A DNA stretch of 64,000 bases from Lachnospiraceae bacterium (GTDB taxonomy: Bacteria; Bacillota_A; Clostridia; Lachnospirales; Lachnospiraceae), in contig JAFUOI010000008.1 in NCBI GenBank assembly GCA_017482005.1, positions 62,001 through 126,000 of the forward strand, in the 5' to 3' direction. The notes below the pieces were generated by a model that was given only the letters and a program-made list of their open reading frames with translations, had not been told where the DNA came from and made no database searches. Positions 53,979 through 62,517 of the stretch are shown in pieces. Within the stretch, counting starts at the first letter, position 1, and each line of letters starts with the position of its first letter. Position numbers and translations under genes: made by a program.

Positions 53979-55382
53979 CTATTTCACATTTCTTTGTTCC
54001 TGCCACATTTTGACCGCTTCATACACCATCCGCGTTTCCGTATCATCGTACCCACTCAGATAATAACGCCCGGCCGATGTTTCTATTCGCAAAAACACCT
54101 CGTTTCGCGGATCAAGAAAAACCGTACAATTCCCTTCTTCTGTAACACTCCAACTTCCTTTTTTGAGATTTTCCATCGCTGTCCCACTGTTTCTTGACAT
54201 CTTCGGAAGTTCACTGAGAAGCTCTGCCTTCTCAACTGCAGGCATGGAAATCACATATTCGTTCCTTATATGCGTTGCTACAATCTGATTTTCATTGACT
54301 GTAAGCTGAATCGGTGTAAATTCCAGCAAAATAATCCAAATAGAAATAACCGGAAGCGACAACATCGTGAGACCGAAAAACGCAGCAAATCCTTTTCCCA
54401 CCGGAGTTGCCATATTAATGCTGGTACCGATTCCGACACGCTTCTCCACCGCAGAATGTCTGTCTCGCGGATTGTAGTAAATCATTCCCCAAATCCAATT
54501 CTCGTCGTCATCCTCACATGTCATTTTATTGCGTTTGCCCTCATACAACTTATCCAATGCTGTTTTCTTCTTTATCAACCGGACAAGGACGCCAACCGTT
54601 GCCGCCATATATACACCTGTTGCCCACCAAAACATAGATGTAAAGGCTCCGCTTTTGTCCACACAAAACATCATCCACGCCATATAGAAAACCGTCACCC
54701 ACGCACAAAGAACCCAAAAATTCTTATAAAGATTCTTCTTAGCACGGCTGTAATTTACATTGACATCACTATCAGAACTGATAATCTGCGTTTTCTGCCG
54801 GTCCATCCACACTGCCAATCCCCAAAACAAAAAGACGGTCACAGAAAAAGTTATCATCGCGATAAACAGTGCCTGTTTACCACCTTCGAGGTCTCTTAAT
54901 CCGGTTATAACTGTTAAAATGACACTTGTGACACATTGCGGAAACAGGTGGAACCACCTGACACATCGTATCCTACCGGCCGATTTCATCTCCACCTCTA
55001 TGTCCGTGTTCTCCGGCTTTCCCCATCCTTTTTCCTTTTTAATTTCCTTGAGTTTCCCATTGGCAACACCAAACGGAACAAAGAATATAAAGATGGATAT
55101 TGTCATCCACAGTATCCATACTGCTGTCACAATCGATTCCCACGGTAAAAACAGTGACGGAATTGGGAATACAATCATCAGCCATAGATTTCTTTTCATC
55201 TGTTTACGATAAACCGCTGTAATTTCCTTGACCTCCGTTGCATTATGGTACTCTTTTGGCAGCGTTACCCCATAATAAATCCCCTTCTTAGGCTCCGCCT
55301 CATTTTTCAAAAGCACATACATAATCAATACAAACGGATACAAACATATGCACAAAATAAAACCCGTAATACTAATACTCAT
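53979..55382 (-). CDS. DUF1648/DUF5808-like membrane protein
   Basis: A 467-residue protein with about ten hydrophobic segments. A cytoplasmic motif ENWIWGMIYYNPRDRHSAVEK fits the DUF5808 pattern seen in Firmicute membrane proteins encoded beside YtrA-type GntR regulators. The C-terminal 90 residues look like a small beta domain. The ATG at 55382 is used because GGGAGGG lies the right distance before it. It overlaps the GntR gene by 11 bases, so the pair is one operon. Confidence 0.78.
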   Translation of the reverse strand: MSISITGFILCICLYPFVLIMYVLLKNEAEPKKGIYYGVTLPKEYHNATEVKEITAVYRKQMKRNLWLMIVFPIPSLFLPWESIVTAVWILWMTISIFIFFVPFGVANGKLKEIKKEKGWGKPENTDIEVEMKSAGRIRCVRWFHLFPQCVTSVILTVITGLRDLEGGKQALFIAMITFSVTVFLFWGLAVWMDRQKTQIISSDSDVNVNYSRAKKNLYKNFWVLCAWVTVFYMAWMMFCVDKSGAFTSMFWWATGVYMAATVGVLVRLIKKKTALDKLYEGKRNKMTCEDDDENWIWGMIYYNPRDRHSAVEKRVGIGTSINMATPVGKGFAAFFGLTMLSLPVISIWIILLEFTPIQLTVNENQIVATHIRNEYVISMPAVEKAELLSELPKMSRNSGTAMENLKKGSWSVTEEGNCTVFLDPRNEVFLRIETSAGRYYLSGYDDTETRMVYEAVKMWQEQRNVK

Positions 55383-55758
55383 TTCCATTCCCTCCCTTTT
55401 CAAAATATTTGTCTACAATCGCAATAAAATCATCTCTCGACATCCCCTTCACCTTTGCCTCGGATACCAGCCATGCCAGTTCCTGCTCCGCCTCAGCCGT
55501 CAGTACGAGGCTCTGCGCAAAGCTTTCCTTTACCCGCACACCATTGCGACGGTCTGTGATAATATAGCCTTCCTGCTTCAGAAGCTGATATGCCTTACTT
55601 ACTGTCATGGAATTAATACCGATTTCTTCTGCCAGTCCGCGCACGGTGGGCAATTTTTCTCCCGGCGCAAGCCGCCCGTCTGAGATTCCCATTACAATCT
55701 GATTTCTGATTTGCTTAAAGACCGGTATCTCCGATCCGTCCTGTAAAGTAATTATCAT
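55372..55758 (-). CDS. GntR family regulator, YtrA subfamily
   Basis: A 128-residue regulator: N-terminal GntR winged helix (VFKQIRNQIVMGISDGRLAPGEKLPTVRGLAEEIGINSMTVSKAYQLLKQEGYI) and the short C-terminal dimerisation helices typical of YtrA, with no large ligand domain. YtrA types usually repress their own operon with membrane-protein genes, as here. A matching inverted repeat overlaps the promoter. Confidence 0.92.
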   Translation of the reverse strand: MIITLQDGSEIPVFKQIRNQIVMGISDGRLAPGEKLPTVRGLAEEIGINSMTVSKAYQLLKQEGYIITDRRNGVRVKESFAQSLVLTAEAEQELAWLVSEAKVKGMSRDDFIAIVDKYFEKGGNGNEY

Positions 55759-55802
55759 GTCTCACTCCATCTTTGTTAATTGGTTGCTATTCTTTTGTTT
55801 TT

Positions 55803-55834
55803 TTGTATTATTTATAGTAATACAAATAATACAA
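55803..55834. promoter_or_regulatory. GntR/YtrA operator
   Basis: Inverted repeat TTGTATTATTT / AAATAATACAA with ten central bases, lying between and over the -35 and -10 boxes of the GntR promoter. Confidence 0.75.
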
Positions 55835-55842
55835 GTTGTCAA
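55814..55842 (-). promoter_or_regulatory. Promoter of the GntR operon
   Basis: TTGACA (55842-55837) and TACTAT (55819-55814) with a 17-base spacer on the minus strand. Confidence 0.7.
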
Positions 55843-55904
55843 TCAAAAACGGCCTCTTGTAAAGAGACTATCTATTTCCACAGGAGCGCAGACTCTTTAA
55901 AATT

Positions 55905-56131
55905 TGGGTCTCCGCAGAAAAATCTTATGCCGAGACCCAAAATCACATGCAAATCTGAACAAAAAAACTGAATTTTGGGTATATATCAAAAAATGACCTA
56001 AAAGACCCACGGAATAAGGTGATTTGTGGGTCTGAAAGGAAACATTTTTCATATATACCCAAAACGATAAAAAACCTGTTGAAGCGACTCGGATACTGGG
56101 TCTGATGAGGTGTTTTTTCTGTAGGTACCCA
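55905..56131. repeat. Array E3: four TGGGT/ACCCA paired half-site units
   Basis: GGG words start at 55906, 55977, 56028 and 56098 and their CCC partners at 55936, 56006, 56058 and 56128. Pair spans are 33, 32, 33 and 33 bp and the offsets 71, 51 and 70 bp. It is the closest relative of array E2 (10165), with recognisable similarity also in the flanks and in parts between half-sites. It lies between the GntR promoter and the purL terminator in the gap 55759-56235. Confidence 0.9.
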
Positions 56132-56163
56132 ATATTGGCAGACTACGTCGCATTGTCAGACAC

Positions 56164-56221
56164 AAAAAAAGGAGCATCGCTCCATAAGTGGTTATAAAAC
56201 CACTCATTTTGCGATACTCCC
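56164..56221 (-). terminator. Double-hairpin terminator of purL
   Basis: Outer stem GGAGTATCGC/GCGATGCTCC, inner stem GTGGTTTTATAACCAC, then TTTTTTT on the minus strand. It is almost the same sequence as the terminator at 10413 and begins 16 bases after the purL stop. Confidence 0.88.
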
Positions 56222-56235
56222 TTTGTTTCATTCTC

Positions 56236-59200
56236 TTATTTAAAATATGCAACACCGGATTCGAAAATCTTAAGATCCTGCTCACCGTAAATGTTGATTG
56301 CAACCGCCTCATCGCGACGCTCTGCATGCGCCATCTTACCGAAGCATCTTCCGTCCGGAGATGTGATACCTTCGATGGACGCGTAAGAACCGTTGACATT
56401 CCACTCTTCATCCATAGAAACATTTCCGTCAAAGTCCGCATACTGCGTTGCTACCTGACCGTTTGCAAAGAGTTTGTCGATCCACTCCTTCGGAGCTACG
56501 AAGCGACCTTCTCCGTGAGACGCAGGGCTGACATAGGTCTTTCCTACTTCTGCAAGCGACAGCCAAGGAGATTTGTTGGAAACAACCTTAGTGTAAACCA
56601 TCTTGGAAATGTGACGGTTGATTGTGTTAAATGTAAGTGTCGGTGAATCTTCCTTCTGTCCGCAAACTTCACCATAAGGCACAAGTCCTAACTTAATCAG
56701 TGCCTGGAATCCGTTACATATACCGAGTGCAAGACCGTCTCTCTCATTTAAGAGTTTCATAACTGCTTCCTTCATCTTTTCATTCTGGAATGCAGTTGCA
56801 AAGAACTTCGCAGAACCATCCGGTTCATCGCCTGCGGAGAATCCGCCCGGGAACATGATGATCTGTGCCTGTGCGATTGCTTTCTCAAATTCATCCACAC
56901 TCGCGCGGATATCTTCTGCAGTCATGTTCTTAAACACTTTTGTAATGACATCTGCACCGGCTCTCTCGAACGCTTTTGCAGAATCGTACTCGCAGTTGGT
57001 ACCCGGGAATACCGGAATAAATACGGTCGGGCGAGCCACTTTATTCTTACATACATAAATGTCTTTTGTATCGTAAAGTCCTGTGTTTACAGGTGTTGTC
57101 TCTTTTACTGCTTTGGTCGGGAATACTTTTTCAAGTTTGGATGTCCAGCTTGCAAGTGCATCCTCTTCACTTACTGTCACATCTTTATATACGAAGCCGC
57201 TTTCGGTTACTGTACCAACTTTTTTGTATGTGACAGTAATGTCACCAAGCATATCCGCCGGTACTTCAGCCACAATATTACCGATTCCGTTTGCAAACAG
57301 CTCTTCTACGGATAAGTTTTCATCGTAAGCAACACCGAGCTTGTTACCGAAGGCCATCTTAGCTGTTGCAGCAACAAGACCCTTGGCATCTACGCTGTAT
57401 GCAGATTTTAATGTTCCTTTCACAATCATGGCATGAAGTGCTTCATAAAGCGCCATTACTTCATCGTATTTCGGAAGATCATATTCATCCTTCGGAATTT
57501 CAAATGTTACAAGCACATTTCCTGCTTCTTTTAATTCCGGAGTAAGAATTTCCTGATGTTTTGCCACATCCACAGCAAATGACACAAGTGTCGGTGGTAC
57601 ATCAATATCATTAAATGTACCTGACATACTGTCTTTTCCTCCGATACTAGGAAGTCCGAAACCGAGCTGCGCGTCATACGCACCGAGAAGTGCTGCAAAC
57701 GGCTGGCTCCATCTCTTCGGATCTTCTGTCATGCGACGGAAGTATTCCTGGAACGTAAAACGGACTTTCTTATAATCACCACCGGAAGCTACAATCTTAG
57801 ACAGTGACTCAAGCACTGCGTAAACTGCTCCGTGGTACGGACTCCAGCTGGATAAATACGGATCGAAACCGTAACTCATCATAGTAACGGTATCTGTCTT
57901 TCCTTTTAATACAGGAAGTTTTGCTACCATAGTCTGTGTCTCTGTCAGCTGATACTGACCGCCGTAAGGCATGTAAACGCTGCCCGCACCGATGGATGCG
58001 TCAAACATTTCCACAAGACCTTTCTGGCTGCAGACATTCAAGTCATTTAATGTGTCAAGGATTGCACCTTTGACATCTCCGGCTTTCACATCCTCTGCCA
58101 CTTTATCGATGGAAACTTTCTTAAAGTAGTTATCCTCAGGATTTGGCATGTCTACAGAAACCGTTGTCTCCTGATGTGCTCCGTTTGTATCAAGGAAGGC
58201 TCTGGAAAGATTTACGATTTCTTTTCCTCTCCAAGAAAGAACAAGTCTCGGCTCTGCTGTTACCGTAGCAACCTGTACTGCCTCAAGATTTTCCTCGTCC
58301 GCATATTTCATGAACTCGTCCACATTAGACGGATCCACAACAACTGCCATACGTTCCTGTGATTCGGAAATCGCAAGTTCCGTACCGTCAAGTCCTGCAT
58401 ATTTCTTCGGAACTTTGTCAAGGTCTACTACAAGACCCGGTGCAAGTTCTCCGATTGCAACAGAAACACCGCCGGCACCGAAGTCATTACACTTCTTAAT
58501 CAGACGACTTACTTCCTCGCGACGGAATAATCGCTGAATCTTACGTTCTGTCGGCGCATTACCCTTCTGCACCTCAGCTCCGCATGTCTCAATAGAGCTT
58601 GTTGTATGTACTTTGGATGAACCGGTCGCACCGCCGCATCCGTCACGTCCGGTACGTCCGCCGAGAAGTACAATGATATCGCCCGGATCGGAAGTCTCAC
58701 GAATGACATTCTTTCTCGGAGCAGCACCCATAACGGCACCGATTTCCATTCTCTTAGCCACATAATTCGGATGATAAAGCTCTTTTACATAGCCTGTAGC
58801 AAGTCCGATCTGGTTTCCGTAAGAAGAATATCCGCTCGCTGCACCGCGAACGAGTTTCTTCTGGGAAAGTTTACCTTTCATTGTATCTGTCACAGGTACG
58901 GTAGGATCCGCTGCACCTGTAATACGCATTGCCTGATATACATAACCACGTCCTGAAAGCGGATCACGGATAGCTCCTCCGAGACATGTTGCCGCTCCAC
59001 CGAACGGTTCAATTTCTGTCGGATGGTTATGTGTTTCGTTCTTGAAGAAAATCAACCATTCTTCTGTCTTTCCGTCCATCTCTACCGGAACAACGATAGA
59101 ACATGCATTGATTTCTTCTGACTCTTCCATATCATCCAGTTTGCCTTCTTTTTTGAGTTTACGCATTGCCATAAGAGCAAGGTCCATCAGACAAACAAAC

Positions 59201-60009
59201 TTGTCATCTCTTCCCTTGAAAATCTCTTCTCTTGTTGCAAGATAATTTTCATAGGTCTCAACGATAGGCGCTTTGTAGTAACCTTCATCAAATGCCACAT
59301 CTTTTAATTCCGTGGAGAATGTCGTATGACGGCAATGATCAGACCAATATGTGTCAAGCACCCTGATTTCCGTCATGGACGGATCTCTCTTTTCTTCGTT
59401 CTTAAAATAATTCTGAATATGAAGGAAATCCTTAAATGTCATGGCAAGTCCGAGCGAATCATACAAATCCTTCAGATCTGCTTCTGCCATATCTTTAAAA
59501 CCGTCAAATATAATCACATCATCCGGCTCTTTGAAATCAGAAACAAGTGTTTCCGGTTTTGTCATTCCTGTTTCTCTCGAATCCACAGGATTAATGCAGT
59601 AAGCTTTAATTTTTTCAAACTCTTCATCTGAAACCTGTCCTTCCAGCACATAAGTTACTGCTGTCTGAATAATCGGTTCCTCATCCTCTTTTAAGAACTT
59701 TACACACTGTACGGCAGAATCTGCTCTCTGATCAAACTGTCCCGGGAGATATTCTACCGAAAAAACACGAGCGTTTTCTGCTATGTCAAAGCTCTCCTCA
59801 TATAAAATATCAACCGGCGGCTCACTAAACACTGTTTTGCAGGCTCTCTCATATGTTTCATCGGAAATGTTTTCCACATCATAACGAATCAGTACTCTGA
59901 CCTTATCGATGTTTATTCCCAGATAGTTTTTGAGATCCTCGTGCAGTTCTTTCGCCTTAACCGCAAAATCCTCTTTCTTCTCTACGTAGATACGTCTTAC
60001 TTCAGCCAT
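56236..60009 (-). CDS. purL: Phosphoribosylformylglycinamidine synthase (single-chain PurL)
   Basis: A 1257-residue single-chain FGAM synthase, fourth step of purine synthesis, combining PurS-like, PurL and PurQ parts. Recognisable: N-terminal PurS-like region, the first catalytic domain with DHCRHTTF and ETHNHPTEIEPFGGAATCLGG, the second domain with PSIGGKDSMSG, and a C-terminal glutaminase with FPGGFSAGDEPDGSA, the nucleophile Cys in LGICNGFQAL and His in SHGEGRF. GGAGGAGTCATCAG precedes the ATG. No other pur genes adjoin it. Confidence 0.97.
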   Translation of the reverse strand: MAEVRRIYVEKKEDFAVKAKELHEDLKNYLGINIDKVRVLIRYDVENISDETYERACKTVFSEPPVDILYEESFDIAENARVFSVEYLPGQFDQRADSAVQCVKFLKEDEEPIIQTAVTYVLEGQVSDEEFEKIKAYCINPVDSRETGMTKPETLVSDFKEPDDVIIFDGFKDMAEADLKDLYDSLGLAMTFKDFLHIQNYFKNEEKRDPSMTEIRVLDTYWSDHCRHTTFSTELKDVAFDEGYYKAPIVETYENYLATREEIFKGRDDKFVCLMDLALMAMRKLKKEGKLDDMEESEEINACSIVVPVEMDGKTEEWLIFFKNETHNHPTEIEPFGGAATCLGGAIRDPLSGRGYVYQAMRITGAADPTVPVTDTMKGKLSQKKLVRGAASGYSSYGNQIGLATGYVKELYHPNYVAKRMEIGAVMGAAPRKNVIRETSDPGDIIVLLGGRTGRDGCGGATGSSKVHTTSSIETCGAEVQKGNAPTERKIQRLFRREEVSRLIKKCNDFGAGGVSVAIGELAPGLVVDLDKVPKKYAGLDGTELAISESQERMAVVVDPSNVDEFMKYADEENLEAVQVATVTAEPRLVLSWRGKEIVNLSRAFLDTNGAHQETTVSVDMPNPEDNYFKKVSIDKVAEDVKAGDVKGAILDTLNDLNVCSQKGLVEMFDASIGAGSVYMPYGGQYQLTETQTMVAKLPVLKGKTDTVTMMSYGFDPYLSSWSPYHGAVYAVLESLSKIVASGGDYKKVRFTFQEYFRRMTEDPKRWSQPFAALLGAYDAQLGFGLPSIGGKDSMSGTFNDIDVPPTLVSFAVDVAKHQEILTPELKEAGNVLVTFEIPKDEYDLPKYDEVMALYEALHAMIVKGTLKSAYSVDAKGLVAATAKMAFGNKLGVAYDENLSVEELFANGIGNIVAEVPADMLGDITVTYKKVGTVTESGFVYKDVTVSEEDALASWTSKLEKVFPTKAVKETTPVNTGLYDTKDIYVCKNKVARPTVFIPVFPGTNCEYDSAKAFERAGADVITKVFKNMTAEDIRASVDEFEKAIAQAQIIMFPGGFSAGDEPDGSAKFFATAFQNEKMKEAVMKLLNERDGLALGICNGFQALIKLGLVPYGEVCGQKEDSPTLTFNTINRHISKMVYTKVVSNKSPWLSLAEVGKTYVSPASHGEGRFVAPKEWIDKLFANGQVATQYADFDGNVSMDEEWNVNGSYASIEGITSPDGRCFGKMAHAERRDEAVAINIYGEQDLKIFESGVAYFK

Positions 60010-60075
60010 CTGATGACTCCTCCATTTAAAATGTTTTCCTATTATTTATGTCGTACTTTAGAACATACCATTTTC

Positions 60076-60103
60076 ATTATACAAAAACCGCGCTTTTTTT
60101 CAA
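60076..60103 (-). promoter_or_regulatory. Promoter of purL
   Basis: TTGAAA (60103-60098) and TATAAT (60081-60076) with 16 bases between, about 66 bases before the purL start. No clear PurR box or purine riboswitch was recognised. Confidence 0.6.
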
Positions 60104-60899
60104 CCTATTACATCAACTTCCTTTATATTTCAATTGTTATTTTTTATTCCGTCAATTTTATCTTGTGGTTAACGTAATTGCGAACCACTATATATTGTAG
60201 TGGTGTTATTTAACCTTATTTTCCGAGATTTTATGCTTGAGTTACTATTTTAAACCCGTTTTTTACGCTTTATGTAAACCATGGTAAAAATATCTTGTGT
60301 TCTTAATCCCTATAATCTTATTGACTAAAACGATTTACAATTTTGATGACAAACATGTCAAAAACGCATATTCTTCTGTTTTTCGGGTTCTGTATCATTC
60401 GATATTTTATTTCTGATTTTCTTTACTAATCTTCTCTGAACTCTTTTTTTCTAAATATCATTTGTTGTTTCTTGATTTTCATTATACACATAATATTGTA
60501 TTCTCCTTGACTCATTGGAACTATATATAGTGTTTTACCTGCTATTTTATTATAGAATGACACCCAATTTTTAAATTTATGTAAACCGCATTTATGTAAA
60601 CCATTACTTGTGAAACTGCTTGTTAACCCCCAATTTATATTCACCCCCAAAATCGTGGATTCACAAATAGTAATATAGCGATAGAAAAATAAAGCACAAA
60701 AATAGGAAACCTAGGAAACATAGCTAATAAAACAGAAAATAAAAAAGGAAATATAAATCTGAAAATGCAGCCGGAACTTGCTTGCGAAAAGAGATAAAAA
60801 AAGAAGTAAAATCCCCCCCCAAAAAAACTTGAAAAAGATTTTATTTACGGAGTTAATTTACGGACTTGATTTACGGTCAAGACCAAGGATGAAACTTTT
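60104..60899. other. Long non-coding region upstream of purL
   Basis: About 800 very AT-rich bases without a convincing gene. It contains nested inverted repeats GTGGTT/GAACCAC and CCACTA/TAGTGG at 60165-60203, and three copies of TTTATGTAAACC at 60269, 60576 and 60591. One possible minus-strand frame at 60426-60650 has no ribosome binding site and is not called. Confidence 0.5.
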
Positions 60900-61128
60900 T
60901 GGGTACATATGTAATAATGGCTCCGTCAGGCCCAATATCCTATGTCATTTCATTAAAAATTCTTTCAAATTGGGTACCTGTTAAAAAAAGCTTACTACAT
61001 ACCCATAATTCTACTCATTTCATGGGTATTTTTATTAAGTTTTTCTTTATAGGCCCAATTGGTTGACATAATTTTGTAAATCAGACTCCAAACGGGAACT
61101 ATTTGACTCTTTTTTCTCTATGTACCCA
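60900..61128. repeat. Array E4: four TGGG/CCCA paired half-site units
   Basis: GGG words start at 60901, 60972, 61024 and 61094 and their CCC partners at 60931, 61002, 61054 and 61125. Pair spans are 33, 33, 33 and 34 bp and the offsets 71, 52 and 70 bp. Apart from the half-sites and their spacing there is little sequence similarity to arrays E2 and E3. TTGACATAA occurs in the gap after the third pair, as in E1 in the mirror position. Confidence 0.88.
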
Positions 61129-61156
61129 AAAACTGCATTTATCCTACAAATTATAT

Positions 61157-61251
61157 CTTCTCCGCATCACTGAATCTACCTTACAAGCCATATCTTACCC
61201 GCTTCACTGAATCTATCTTACAAACACACAGCTTCTCCGCATCACCACAAC
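61157..61251. repeat. 37-bp tandem repeat, about 2.5 copies
   Basis: Units start at 61157, 61194 and 61232 with CTTCTCCGCATCACTGAATC-like beginnings and CTTACAA-type ends; the last is partial. They lie between array E4 and the GH5 terminator. Confidence 0.7.
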
Positions 61252-61301
61252 CCTCTCTCAAATACATCAATCTGCAAGCATATAGCCATCTTTAAACAAC
61301 C

Positions 61302-61332
61302 AAAAAGGAAGTGCCGCAAATACGACACTTCC
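61302..61332 (-). terminator. Terminator of the GH5 gene
   Basis: Stem GGAAGTGTCG/CGGCACTTCC with a short loop followed by TTTTTGG on the minus strand. The GTGTCG wording recalls the terminators at 10413 and 56164. Confidence 0.8.
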
Positions 61333-61340
61333 GCTTATAC

Positions 61341-61390
61341 CTCTTATAATCTCTTATAATCTCTTATAATCCCTCATAATCCCCTTATAA
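61341..61390. repeat. 10-bp tandem repeat, five units
   Basis: CTCTTATAAT at 61341, 61351 and 61361, then CCCTCATAAT and CCCCTTATAA. The repeat runs from the GH5 stop codon into its 3' region. Confidence 0.85.
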
Positions 61391-62419
61391 ATACTTCAAA
61401 AGTTCCTCTTTAATCGGTGCTACATGGTCCTGTGTTAAACCGAAGTCCATCTTCTTATATGTCCATGCTGCTCTTCCGATTCCATGTCTCTCAAATGCTT
61501 CATGAATATCTTTGTACCAGTTTACAGTACCTGCAAGCGGTGCCTGATCAATAACACCGTACTCGCCGCAATAAAGCGGTACATCGTATTTCTCTGCATG
61601 CGCGATCGCTGTTGAGAAGATAGCATCGAAGAATGTGCTGTCCATCTTTGTTACGCCCGGATAACGGAAATGATCTGTAGAGCCTTCCGGGAAATTGTTA
61701 TCCTTAGCAAGCTTCATATACTCCTCAATTGTAAGAGGATAATCGCAATGGAATCCTGCCGGCATAAAATCCTGCCAATAAGCTGACTGGTGTGTGAAAA
61801 TCTGCGGATCATAGCAATGGAAATTATAAACAATATTTTCATCAAGCGGCGGATCCAACTGCTGTACGGAAAGTACGTTATTATAATTGATTCCACCTAC
61901 AAGAATCTTGATATCCTTTGAATGTTTACGGATAACAAGCATAGCTTCTTTTGCAAGCGCATTCCATTCTTTTGCAACATTCGGATCTACAATCTCATTT
62001 AATATTTCAAGTGCAAGTCTGTCTGCGTATTTTGCCGCATATCTTGCTGCAAGATCGTCCCAAAGCTTCAAGAAACGCTCCTGAAGTGCTCTGTTTTCAA
62101 AAAATCCCGCGCTGTACTCTAAATCATCAAACACATAACCGGCTGTTTTATGAAGGTCAAGAACCATATTTAAATGATATTTCTCACACCATTCCAGACA
62201 CTTGTCCAAATATTTGTAGTTTTCTTCAATTCTTTCGCCTTCCTCTGTTTCAATCAGGTTGTAATCCATTGGAACACGGATGTGATCTACACCCCAGGAA
62301 GCGATTTCTTTGATATCCTCCTCCACAATAAAAGTATCATAGTGCTCGATTTCATGGCAACATTGGGAAATCCAGCCACCCAGATTAATACCACGATAGT
62401 AACCTTCGAATTTTTTCAT
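61385..62419 (-). CDS. Glycoside hydrolase family 5 protein (cytoplasmic)
   Basis: A 344-residue GH5-type beta-glycosidase. Catalytic residues are placed by LEILNEIV (acid/base Glu) and LYCGEYGV (nucleophile Glu); RGINLGGW at the start and HCYDP in the middle are usual for the fold. There is no signal peptide, so it acts inside the cell, perhaps on imported oligosaccharides such as cello- or manno-oligomers. AAGGAGAGGG precedes the ATG. An inverted repeat ATACAG/CTGTAT at 62472-62490 could be an operator. Confidence 0.9.
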   Translation of the reverse strand: MKKFEGYYRGINLGGWISQCCHEIEHYDTFIVEEDIKEIASWGVDHIRVPMDYNLIETEEGERIEENYKYLDKCLEWCEKYHLNMVLDLHKTAGYVFDDLEYSAGFFENRALQERFLKLWDDLAARYAAKYADRLALEILNEIVDPNVAKEWNALAKEAMLVIRKHSKDIKILVGGINYNNVLSVQQLDPPLDENIVYNFHCYDPQIFTHQSAYWQDFMPAGFHCDYPLTIEEYMKLAKDNNFPEGSTDHFRYPGVTKMDSTFFDAIFSTAIAHAEKYDVPLYCGEYGVIDQAPLAGTVNWYKDIHEAFERHGIGRAAWTYKKMDFGLTQDHVAPIKEELLKYL

Positions 62420-62517
62420 GCTGTAACCCTCTCCTTTATGTTTTATGTTTTTTTATATACCCACTATAATAATACAGCTGATATCTGTATATAAATATTT
62501 TGACATTTGTATCAATT

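Noticed and set aside
60010..60103. Purine riboswitch or PurR box ahead of purL
   Set aside because: Neither the conserved purine-riboswitch loops nor a PurR-type box could be found; only a plain promoter is visible.
60426..60650. Minus-strand 74-codon frame in the purL upstream region
   Set aside because: Low-complexity, AT-rich codons, no ribosome binding site and no recognisable protein features.
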